Assembly (NCBI GenBank): GCA_032173965.1
Contig: CM063283.1
Coordinates: 111,919,108-111,983,107, forward strand
DNA: 64,000 nucleotides
Reading direction: 5' to 3'
DNA from: Sitta carolinensis
Taxonomy: Eukaryota > Chordata > Aves > Passeriformes > Sittidae
Numbering within the stretch: position 1 is the first letter of the stretch; every line of letters begins with the position of its first letter. Shown one piece after another: positions 10,690 to 20,406 of this stretch. The translations under genes and the position numbers were made by a program. Below the pieces are notes generated by a model. That model saw nothing but the letters and a program-made list of their open reading frames with translations. It was not told where the DNA came from and ran no database searches.

Positions 10690-10815
10690 GAAATGCCTGG
10701 TTTCAGTTGATGTATTATCTTAAATTCCTGTCTTCTCTTCTTTGTTTTCTATAGCTGCTGCAATTCCTGAGACATGTTAAACATAACTGATCTGTTTGGG
10801 AGCTGTACATCAATA
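10690..10815 (-). mobile_element. Second copy of the 3' retroviral non-coding block
   Basis: The plus-strand sequence around 'cagttgatgtattatctt', 'ctgctgcaattcctgagaca' and 'ttaaacataactgatct' matches 9,720-9,840 over about 100 nt with scattered differences. The shared block sits between the envelope tail and the LTR core in copy A, so this is probably part of a second, more decayed retroviral copy or an internal duplication. Confidence 0.55.
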
Positions 10816-11357
10816 CTAGTGATTAGCTAATGAATTTTCAGCCGTGCCTCTGTTATGTGATCAGTTGGGTTTTGTTTAATCACTTTAAACTGTGTTGCAA
10901 AAAAAGAGGAACTCTGAGCATCACTTGCTGTGAATGGTGAAATCAGGGTTCTCCTTTCTCCACATATCAAGAGTTTGGTTCTCCTATTTTCTTCTGAAAC
11001 AGCAAAATAAAAACTTGACCCCCTTGGTGGGAAATTTTTAAGTGTAAGGTATTGAAAACAGTTTTCATGTTTATGTAATGATTTATAACAGCTTGTTTCA
11101 CTGCCAATACAGTTCTACAGATTAACACAACACATCAGAGATGTTTAAAATAGGCTAAGCAGAATTTCAGTCAAATCTGAGAGTGCAGAGTATGTTTTGA
11201 AATAATTTTAATGAACAGAAAAATGGGGCATGATGCAAAAGATGAATGATCAAGCATTTGTCACAGCCATTTCACATTAAAATTTAAAAAGAAATCAAAA
11301 TACAGTGCAAACACACTAGTTGGCAGGATCATTCTGTGACACAGACCACTAGGAAAA
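10816..11357. other. Intergenic stretch without recognised feature
   Basis: AT-rich DNA between a retroviral fragment and an inverted repeat; no gene or repeat family recognised. Confidence 0.5.
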
Positions 11358-11434
11358 ATCCTTAATCATCAAATTATTCAGATATAATAATTCTGGATAA
11401 ATTGTCATATCTGAATAATTTGATGATTAAGGAT
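11358..11434. repeat. Perfect 28-bp inverted repeat with 21-nt loop
   Basis: The left arm (11,358-11,385) begins atccttaatcatcaaatt and the right arm (11,407-11,434) is its exact reverse complement over all 28 bases; the spacer is 21 nt. Complementarity continues imperfectly outward (ccactagg against tctagtc). A transcript from either strand would fold into a near-perfect hairpin. It resembles a palindromic MITE or a pre-microRNA-like structure. I see no transposon family signature or target-site duplication beside it. Confidence 0.9.
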
Positions 11435-11730
11435 GTTGTCTAGTCAAACCCTATAAATCAAAGTGAATCAGACTGTGTTGCTTTGGGCTTTATCCCAGTG
11501 AGTCTTGAAAACCCTCAGGCATGGAGATTCCACAGAATGAAATTCATTCAAATGATTGACTAAAGACTTTTTCTTTCCTTCTTCATATCTGGTTGGATGT
11601 ACCCCCCATGTTTCAGTTCCTAGCCAGGGTCTCTTATTCCCCCACTGTGCATCTCTGCACAGAGCCCAGTGCTGCCCCTCAGCCAGAGGGGCTGGGGGCT
11701 GCTACAAACCCACCCCCAGACCCACCCCAG

Positions 11731-12230
11731 TGTCCTGGCTGTGGCTGGGACAGATTTTATTAATTTTCTTCCTGGTAGCTGGTGCACAGCTGTGTTTTGG
11801 AGAACAGTGTTGATACTAAAAAGATGTTTCACTGTTTCACTCAGTCAAGGACACTTCAGTTTCCCAGTGAGGAGAAGCATAAAAATCCAGGAGGGAACAG
11901 AGCTGGAATGGCCAAAGGGATATTCCATACCATGGAATGCCATGCTCAGGGTTTAAATGGGTAGAGTTATCCAGGGGGGTCCTATTGCTGCTCAGGGACA
12001 GGCAGGGCATCAATCAACGGGTGGTGAGAGCTGTACTGTGCATCACTCGGGCTTAATTGTTAAAAATTTAAATTAGTAATTATTGCAGTAATATTTTACT
12101 TGTTCCAATTATTCAGCTGTTCTGATCACAACCCAGAAGTTGGTTGTTTTTTTTTTTTTTTTTTTTTTTGATTCTCCTCCCCATCCCACTGTGGGGGTGA
12201 TAGATGAGTGGGTTACTGCCTGGAGGAGCT
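11731..12230 (+). mobile_element. Solo LTR of a widespread avian endogenous retrovirus
   Basis: It starts TGTCCTGGCTGTGGCTGGGA and continues 'ttaattttcttcctggtagc', 'gctgtgttttgg', 'tggccaaagggatattccat', 'accatggaatgccatgctca', 'gggtggtgagagctgtactg', then a T-rich tract and 'gattctcctccccatcccac'. These blocks, in this order, match an LTR family common in bird genomes. The 3' end is eroded, so no terminal CA or target duplication was identified. The T tract at 12,147-12,169 lies in the R/U5 part. No internal retroviral genes adjoin it, hence solo LTR. Confidence 0.85.
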
Positions 12231-13090
12231 TTGCAGTTCCAGTGCAAAGCTGCTTCAGCACAAGCTAGTGGAGACAAAAAGCAGCGTGTCCCATGTGGTG
12301 GGAAGGAGTGGGTGGTGATTTGAAAATAAATAGAGGAATGGAAAGGTCAGAGAGAAAATAAAACTGGGGGAGGGTGCATTCTGGAGGGGGGATGTGTGCA
12401 TGAAAGGGTCTGGAAAATACAACATCAGTGGGCAGAATGCTCTCCATGGTTCAGAGCAGAGAGACACTTAAACCAGAGCCATTCTCTTGGTCCTGAGCCT
12501 TGTTCTCTAGTAAAGGCTGAGCTATAGGGAATTGTGTGATTTGCTGTCCATGAACACTTCCACCTCTTCCTGCAAATGTCTCAGGTGTATTTGCCTGCTG
12601 TTTAACTTGGCTAAATTCGGGTCACAGTGTTTGACATGCAGGTTTCATCCTTACTATGAGAGGGGCAGTCCTGAAGAGCGTGAAGAGGGGGATGAAACCA
12701 GTCCTTACTCCTGTGAGTAGCCAGCCCTGTGTGGCTTCCTGTCAGTCACAGAGAGGGAGCCAAGAGTGCAATTTGTCTGTGTGTGGTTTGGTGAGGACTG
12801 ATTGCCTTATGTAAACTGGATATTGTAATTAAGGGGATCTTTTTCCAGTACAAAAATACCTGAAATTTGAGAGATCCAAATTACTCAAAGCAGTGGGAGC
12901 TGCTGACATCACTAATACCAGACTAATCCCATGTGCATTGGACTATCCAGATAATGGGTTTTCTGCAGTCTCAGGTCCTTCCTACCCTTGCCAAGTGCAT
13001 TGTGTCCTCTCCAGCTGTGTGCAGACACTTGTAGTTCCTGTTTTCTACTCACTCCTGGGAGCTTTCCCTTCTTCCAGCTTTCCTGCCCAT
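12231..13090. other. Intergenic stretch without recognised feature
   Basis: Between the solo LTR and the CR1 with long flanking repeats. No supported gene, RNA or repeat. Confidence 0.5.
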
Positions 13091-13149
13091 TTTGTTAGGC
13101 ATCAAGCTTTCTGGGCAGAGGGGTGGTTCGGACTGTGCAGGGCAGACAG
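13091..13149 (+). repeat. Left copy of a ~58-bp direct repeat flanking a CR1
   Basis: The block from tttgttaggcatcaagcttt to ggcagacag recurs at 13,999-14,059 with a few substitutions and a short length difference. The two copies abut the 5' start and the 3' end of a CR1 insertion, as a target-site duplication would. Confidence 0.85.
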
Positions 13150-13998
13150 GGGAGGTTCAGGTTGAACACCACCAAGAACTTCTTCATGTGACAGTTCTTT
13201 GACTCCCATGTGTCTCTCCCCTCATAGGGGAGGCCTTTTGCAAAAGTCCTTGCAAAGGAAAAAGGCAAATGGGACTCTTGGTTGTTCTCCTTCTCCAGGT
13301 TGGTTATTATTTTATCAGCAATCTCTGCACACCAGGCTTTACACCAGCTCAGTGTGAGGAAGAAAAGGCACCAAAAAGCCCCCAACACCCAGGATCAAGG
13401 TTCTCTTAAAGATAATTCACCCTATTATCACCAAGAATGTTCATGATTTCTGCTTTTCTACCAATAATTAACTTAATTTCTATTCAAGTAATTCCACACT
13501 GCAGCAAATTGTGACCTGTGCCCCAAACACTGCAGAACATGGAGGAGATGAAGGAGGAGGAAGAAGCCTAAAAACAACAAGGGTCCTCCACCTTGTCTTC
13601 ATCTACTTACCATCCTAACAAACCCAAAAATCTAAATTTCTCACCCTGTGATGAATTACATATTATGCTACTATCTAATTTACATTCTTGAAAATTCTGC
13701 TTTATCCCAAAGCCTGGGAAGCCCTTTCCATGGCCCAAGGTTAAAAGTAGTGTTTGTCAGGGGGATTGGACCCTTCAAAACACACAGAGAAATATTCTCT
13801 GCATTCTGGGTTCCAACAGTTCACTGGAAGGGTTGTTAAGCATTGGAAGGGGCTGGCCAGGGAGGTGATGGCTGCGTTCATGAAAAATCTGCATGTGGCA
13901 CTCAGTGCCATGGTTCAGTTCATATTGTGGTGTGTGGTCAAAGGCTGAACTCGATCTTGGAGGTCTTTTCCAACCTAAAAGATTTTGTGATTCTGTGA
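13148..13998 (+). mobile_element. CR1 LINE 3' end, interrupted by an LTR
   Basis: CR1 sense sequence starts at about 13,150 (ggaggttcaggttgaacacc ... aagaacttcttca), breaks at 13,190, and resumes at about 13,816 (ttcactggaagggttgttaa). It ends with the conserved 'ggaggtcttttccaacctaa' and 'attctgtgat' tail at 13,998. The two pieces together make a continuous CR1 3' end, so the middle 625 nt was inserted later. Confidence 0.85.
13190..13815 (-). mobile_element. Solo LTR inserted into the CR1
   Basis: The interrupting segment is about 625 nt. On the minus strand it runs from TGTTGGAACCCAGAATGC to ...AAAGAACTGTCACA, so it has TG...CA ends. A short imperfect duplication (cttca / gttca) flanks it. 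A candidate polyadenylation region with ATAAAATAATAACC lies about 140 nt from its 3' end. Length, termini and position inside an older element all fit a solo LTR; family name not assigned. Confidence 0.7.
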
Positions 13999-14059
13999 TT
14001 TGTTAGACTTCAAGCTTTCTGGGCTTGAGGGGGTGGTTCAGACTGTGCAGGGCAGACAG
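13999..14059 (+). repeat. Right copy of the ~58-bp direct repeat flanking a CR1
   Basis: Begins directly after the CR1 tail with tttgttagacttcaagcttt and ends ggcagacag, matching 13,091-13,149. Confidence 0.85.
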
Positions 14060-15842
14060 TATCTTCTCCTGTTTTTACTACACTGATCCTTCCTTCAATC
14101 TGTCGGTCCTCCTTTCTGCCCCTCCCTTCCCTCTTTGCCTGAGTGATCCTTGCACAGTTGCCCCCACTTGGAAGTGTCCACCCCACCCTGGAGCTCATGG
14201 AGCTCCTCATCCTGGACACCCTGACCAGATTACCAGAGGGAATCTGCAGGAAGCAAAGGGACCAGACCCAGCTGTCATCCCTGGTGTGTGGGGACTCCAA
14301 GTGGCCTCTCTGGTGGACAGAAGTGTTCCCTAAATTCGAGTGTTGAGCAGTGATTTATTCCATAGGAACAGGATAGTTTGGGGAACACATGGATTTTGGG
14401 CTCCTTTACTGCAAATTTTGTGGTCATCAGAAGTGATTGTGGTAGTGGGTAAAGCAAAGTGGAATTCAGAAATTCTGCTTGAGAGGCATGGAAGTGACTC
14501 TGGTTTCAGCTGATGCTTTTTCAGAGTTTTTAGTAAATATAGAAATCTAATGAGGTAGAAACTTGGCTTCAATTTTTAAACCTAGAGATTTATGTTTCCT
14601 TTCTGCTTTAAACAAAATGTTTCCTTATTTCTCATAAATATTTACGGAGGGTTCTGTAGCTAGTTCAAACCTCGTATGAATTCCCAGGCTGGTTACTTTT
14701 GGCCAGAGCTGGATTCATCAACCAGAGCAATGGTGCTCACCTGAAAATGCTGTAACTGTTGGCTCTGTTCACAAATTGTCTGTCTTGGTGTGTTTGCCAA
14801 AGCCATTTTGCCTGTCTGGACACTGAATCTTGACCCAGGGTTTTTCTTCTTTACACTATGAAAACTCCTGGCCCAGGAGTAGCTTAAAAAGGGTGTCTAA
14901 AGCAAGGCAGTCTGAAATCAGTTCAGGAAATGACATCTGAACTCCCTCTTTGTTGTTGTCTATGCTCCTGAGTTTGTTTTGAATTTCATGTTGCATTTTT
15001 TTATCTCTTTAGAAAATGATGACATTTCCTATTGTAGAGGGATTAGACTGTACAAACTTCACTGAATAAAGGAGTAAAGATTTGTTGAGAAGCAACAAAG
15101 AGTCTAACCCACCATCAGCTGATAAGGTGAAGTATTTTTCTGTCTCCAAATGTCAAGGTAGTCAGAAGAAAAACTGAAGTAATGTATACAAAAAGAAAGA
15201 AGAGCTTTAACTGTGCAGTGGGTTGGACACTTCCCCAAAGTAAACTCCACACAACAAGATTCCCCAAATTAAACACATAACCCAAATGAGTAGAAGTTAT
15301 CAAAAAAGGGGAAGAGGAAAATAATGAAGAAAAATATCTCCCCTCAAAGACAGGGACATTTCTTCAATTTATACAGGACAGTATGACTAAGAAGTAAAAC
15401 CTTGTTATCTAGAATGTTAAACCTATTTGTTCAAGGGGTATTGAAATCTCTTAATGGTCACTATGATGATGGTATTTAAACAGTTGCTATTGGGACATTT
15501 AAAAGTAGTGATATTTTTCTCTAACTATTTTTCTACATCCTTAGTTTCTGATAATGAAATAGAAGAATGTTATCTGTTACAGATAAAGCAAATAAAGGCA
15601 GTTCCTCACACCTGTTTAGCATTGAAATATTATAATTTGGGTAGGACAGGGAGAGTCTGAAACCTAAAACACAGCACATAGTGTGTTTGATGTGACCATG
15701 AACTGCTCAGGTGCAGCTGCCTTTGCATGACCTTCCTCCTGTCAGTCTCTTTAATATTGTTACACTAAAAATTACAGAGATGAGTTCCTCAATTGATGTA
15801 AATTACTACTGTAAACAGGAAATTCAATGGTAGCAAAGACCT
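14060..15842. other. Intergenic stretch without recognised feature
   Basis: AT-rich intergenic DNA; open frames on both strands are short and show no family resemblance. Confidence 0.5.
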
Positions 15843-15964
15843 GGCAGAACAGCAATGGGGGATTTTTGTGTCCCTCAAGGTGAATCAAGCACATGTTTGT
15901 GTTGGCAGAAGAGTGGTGGGGGATTTTTGTATCACTCGAGGTAAATGAAGCACATGTTTGTGCT
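15843..15964 (+). repeat. Two-copy tandem duplication, period 61 nt
   Basis: ggcagaacagcaatggggga (15,843) is repeated as ggcagaagagtggtggggga at 15,904, and the following bases match over the rest of the unit with scattered substitutions. Confidence 0.8.
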
Positions 15965-18264
15965 TAAAATGCAAAAAGATTTAATGAACACTACCCAGAG
16001 CTGGGTTCTACTGTCATGAGTGGTTCTACAAGGACATTGCAAAGATGTGGCTTGGGCTGATTCCTCACGTTTGCCCTGGTATCCATTGTGTGGGCACAGG
16101 GCACCTCATCCCCGTGGTCCAGCCCCCAGCACCAGCTCTGCTGCCCCAAGGTGGGCTCTGAGTGCTCCCCTTGCACCACTGCCCCCAAAATGCTGCAGCA
16201 TTTCTCACCTCATCAGCCAGTGGAACCTCACTGCCTCTCAGGGAGCAGCCCTGGCTCTGGCATCCCTGCCTCCAGCCAGGCTAACCCTTGCTTGTCCTCA
16301 TTCCCTCCACGCCAGATCATTCCTTGGTCTGGAATGGCCATTGCTGAGCAGTTACAATTTGAATTATCCCTCCTATGCCATACTAGAAAGCAGGTTATGG
16401 ACTTCATTAATGCTTGCTCTTTGCTATGAAATACATCAGAGTCTCAGTGACACATTCACTTCACTGCAGCAAAGCACCAATAGAGGCACAGACACCAAGC
16501 AGAGGACTGTGAGAGAAGGAAAATGCTTTCCCCATGGCATGGAGTTGAGGAATACAATCAGTGCAGGTGGCTCAGGGTGCAGCTGCAGCAGCTGCAGGTT
16601 GAGCTCTGGGGGGGAGCCCCAGTCAAGAACTGGCACTGACCCTTTGCCCCTCAAAAGTCACAGGCACCTGTGGCACCAGCCAGGGAGATAAATTGCTTTA
16701 AGGATCCAGATGCCTGAGGCTCTGCTGTGGGAAACCTGGGTTGAGTGCCAAGTCCACAAGCAAGCCATGTCATCTCAGGAAAAACACAGGATAACTGCTT
16801 CATGAAATTTGCAGGGCCACATCTGAATTACACCAGTTGTGACTTATAAATGCTCAGGAGCTCCAGAAACAGTCTTTTTCCAAGGAAAAACAGTGATCTC
16901 AGACTGATCACATGTATGTTTCACTGATGTTTTCTGGCTAAATTATATATATGTGAAACAAACCCTAAATGCAAATTCTTCTGTGGGAAATTCCTGGGGT
17001 ATCAGTATCAGCAGCATTAGAAAATGATGGTCATAGTGATATAACCATAAACAAGGAGTATTTATTGCTGAGCAGGGTGGAGAAGCCTTCCTTAGTTTTA
17101 CTGCATTCTTAATGGACTTAGAGCCAGCCCAGATAGGTAAAGGATTATTGCACTCCTGCTGAGGTGCCCTCAGTTGTGGGAAAGTAAGGTAACTCTTGAG
17201 CACTCATTTTTAGTATAGTGCTATGAAAGTTTTAAGACAACAACAAAAAAATAAAACCTCCTTTTTTTGTGTCCATGGGATTGTTAGGCAAGTGATCAGA
17301 GGAGTGCACCACTTGGCAGGGGTCTTATCTATCAGGAATGTTACATAATCCTGAAGGGGAGAGCTGGGAAATTCACTTTATTCAAGTTCCCCAGGCTATT
17401 TAGGGAAGTCCTGTCTCCCAGAACAGGTTATTCTGTATTGAAGTCTGACTGTCCCTCAGCCCCTCCTCTGCAGGGGGTTCTCAGCTGCCATCAGCTGGAG
17501 CTGTACATAAACATGGGGTTTGTGACAGGGAAGCCATGAACCCTCTGTGATCCTTTCTCATTCCCTGAAACAACACACAAAAAAAAAGCCCTCACAGTTC
17601 ATCCATATGAGCTGATGAGCTGCAAGAAGTGGCACTCAGTAAAGGAGAGATTGCTCTAAATCAGTTGCTGGTTATGTGCAGGGCTGCTCTCAGGCCAGTG
17701 CTGTTGTTAAAGTGAACAGGGATGCTGGGAGTTCTGGCAAACCCTGTGCTCCAGTCATTTTACATCTCACTAATAATCACCAGTTGTTTATTTGTGCAGG
17801 AGCTGTTGCTGTGTCCCCCAGTCCTGTCTGTCAGTCTGAGCAACCAGTTCCTAAACCAGGTCTAACTATAATGTACTTGCACGTGCACGTATATAATGAG
17901 CTGTAGGTGAAGGAAATTAAGGAAACCTCTTAATGAAGGAAACCTTCCATGTCAGGAGAAAGCAAGTACTACAATAAATGTGAGATTTCCTGATCTTTAA
18001 TATTGGACAACTGCAGAACAACTATGGGTGTGTCTTAAAAAGATAAAAGACAAACTAGTGATAAGCAACACAGCAGTGACCTGTGAAGGGGAGGTGAACA
18101 TTTGTTTTCCATTCATCTGTGAAAGGGGACTGCTTTTGCTTTGCTTTTAACACATCAGCTCCTGCAGCACAGTGAGGGAGAACTGATTTTCTGTTCTGAT
18201 TTATTTTTGTAGCTCATCTGAATAAATACTCCTGTAGATACAGTAAGTATTTGGCCTCCTGTGT
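15965..18264. other. Intergenic stretch without recognised feature
   Basis: A 223-codon open frame at 16,020-16,691 has no ATG-context, homology or splice support that I can see. Nothing else recognised. Confidence 0.5.
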
Positions 18265-18335
18265 CTAGACCAGGATTTAATGGTTGCTCTTGGAAGGGCC
18301 TTAAAGATCATCTAGTTCCAACCAATGCTCTTTCT
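18265..18335 (-). mobile_element. CR1 LINE 3'-end fragment (antisense)
   Basis: 'tggaagggccttaaagatca' followed by 'tctagttccaacc' is the reverse of the CR1 3' terminus. Confidence 0.65.
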
Positions 18336-18929
18336 CTGTGACATCTTTCCTATTTCTTTCCACCTCTCTACCTCCCCTTTCTTGTTAAATAAAATCCATG
18401 TTAAATAAAATCCGTGTGTTGTCCTCCTATGGTCTCCTTTGCACCTTCATTCTGGCAGAGGCATCTCTCCCTAATGGATTGTAACACTTGCACAGGGTCC
18501 CTTCCAGCCACAAGCATCCGGGATTCTGTCAGCACCTCGCTTCCCTTTTCTTCTTCCCTCTGCTTCCAGCTGGGAATGTGCTTGAGAATGTCCAGCAAAG
18601 AAGCCTTTGCTGTCTGCTCTGGGAGCCCACACAGCTTCAGGATCTTATCACCTCGATGTGTCTCTGTCACCCCAAAACGCCTGCCCACTCTCCCTAAGGA
18701 AAATCCCCCTTTTTGCCCATCCTTGGCAGCACTCTTCTCGTCCCAGCCCCATTCTGCCCGTTCTGGGTGGTGGGGCAGAGCATGCCTTCAGCCAGGTGAC
18801 ACAAAGCTGGGAGGTGTGGCTGGCACACCACAGGGTTGTGCTGCCATCCCAGCGGGCTGGAGAAATGGGCTGACAGGAATCTGGCAAAGTCCTGCAGGAC
18901 AAAATGCCAAGTCAGGAAGCGCCCAGGCA

Positions 18930-19100
18930 GGAACCACTGCAGGCACCGGTACATGCTGGGAGCAGCTGGCTGCAAAGGAGTTTTGTGGAAAGGACCTGGG
19001 GGTCTTGGTCCACAGCAAATTTCACATGAGCCAACAACATCTTCCAGCAGGAAGGAATCCTCTCCTCAGCAAGGGTGAGGCCACTCCTGAAGGGCCAGTG
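18930..19100 (+). mobile_element. CR1 LINE fragment (sense)
   Basis: 'tgggagcagctggctgcaaa', 'aaaggacctgggggtcttgg', 'cacatgagccaacaacatct' and 'gcaagggtgaggccactcct' follow the CR1 coding-region 3' half in order, with a deletion. Confidence 0.7.
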
Positions 19101-19254
19101 GAGAGGAGGAGCTCCTGCTCAGAGGGGACACCAAGGATGCAGGAGTGACTGCCACAAGGACATTGGGCAGAACTTCCCAGATAAGGACAAAACTCACAAA
19201 GCCAACTCAGCAACTGGGCTGGAATCGGCTCCAGCCGAGGAAAAGGTACTTCTG

Positions 19255-19925
19255 GCACAGGGAGATGGCAACCACCAACTCCTGGCCCAATGACCCCAGA
19301 AACCCAGCGAGAAAAAAGAAGAGACAGACTGAGCACAGAGAAAGACTAGTTAGCATAAGAAGTGGGGGAACCTTCTGGCCAATAGAAAAATATTAATATG
19401 TTAATATTACGATATCAATATCAAGGTATCAGTAAGTTATTGCAAATTGATATTAATAAAAAGAGAAAATATTGACTTAATATTTAATAAATAGCAAAAG
19501 AGAATACTGTTTTAAAATACAAATATAGTCTATTATTTAATATTTATGATGTCCATAGATAATAAATATTTGGAAATAAAAATATATTTTGAATATTTAA
19601 GGATGATCTATTATGTGATATTGATATGGAACATTGTAGATTACATATAATATGAATTTAATATCTAAATATTTTAATATGATACCATAAAATATAAAAA
19701 TAATAAAAAAAGAAATTAGTAAGGGAACCATATAACTGGTAGCCAATGAACATGAATGGCTTTGTTTGCTAAAATGTATAAATAGTGAAAAGTTTTGATG
19801 GTCGCTGTGCTGGCTTTGTGGATTTGCCACCCAGCACCTGTTTCTGTGCAGAACTGTAAATAAAGGAAATCCCTGAACTCCGTGTGGGGATTGGCTTCTT
19901 GCACACGGGGGGAAAGGACCCGTTT
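19255..19925 (+). mobile_element. Endogenous retrovirus LTR, copy B (plus strand)
   Basis: Homologous to the minus-strand LTR at 9,230-9,640. The shared blocks are a U3 segment around gacagactgagcacagagaa, a TATAAATAG box at 19,777-19,785, the core gctggctttgtggatttgcc, and an AATAAA signal at 19,859-19,864. A U5 segment around ttgcacacgggg follows. The U3 is enlarged by an AT-rich block (19,386-19,725) that is only about 60 nt in copy A. Downstream sequence to about 20,370 could be retroviral leader, but no primer-binding site or gag was recognised. Confidence 0.8.
19386..19725. repeat. AT-rich low-complexity block inside LTR copy B
   Basis: About 340 nt of almost pure A/T with many short palindromic taatatta and aatatt units, interrupting the U3 between blocks that are near-adjacent in the related LTR at 9,230-9,640. 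Confidence 0.85.
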
Positions 19926-20372
19926 GGGGACAGCAGCTTTGCCATGGGCACATCGGTGAAAGGTGCTGCTTTTCCAGCCAGGCTCACCTGTGCCTGCCCC
20001 ACCTGGGAGCCAGAGGGGCACAGGAGAAGCAGCAGAGATCTGAAACTCGGCGCTGCGCCCTCGCTGTGCCCAAGACAATCCCACGTCAGCCACGAGAGCC
20101 TCTCTGGGAGAAGAACAAACCACGGAGGGCTCCTGTCCGAGCCGGCTCCCCCAGGCCCTGGACAGAGCCCTTGGCATGCAGGTGTCTGGGGAATCTCCTG
20201 GGCTGTTTGGAGCAGCTGTGGGGTGTTCCCAGGGCACAGCTGCCCACTTGAATTCCCCCACAGGGACAGGGTGGCTGATTTGGAGGTGTCCCTTGGTTCC
20301 TTAAAGAATCATTTGTCAGTGTCATTGTCCTGGCTGGGTGGCCAAGAGCAGCCTCGCACAAAACGCTGCTAG

Positions 20373-20406
20373 GGAATTCCTAGGAGATAGGAATTCCTAG
20401 GAGATA
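20373..20406 (+). repeat. Exact 17-bp tandem duplication
   Basis: ggaattcctaggagata occurs twice in direct succession without mismatch. The unit contains the palindromes ggaattcc and cctagg. Confidence 0.95.

Noticed and set aside
16020..16691. 223-codon plus-strand open frame
   Set aside because: No family resemblance, low-complexity Ser/Pro/Leu composition, and no supporting promoter or splice context.
18414..19148. 244-codon plus-strand open frame
   Set aside because: Its 3' half is CR1-derived sequence, and no gene family is recognisable in the rest.
19716..20372. Open frames of 162-181 codons across LTR copy B and its downstream flank
   Set aside because: They cross LTR control signals (TATA, AATAAA) and show no gag-like motif.
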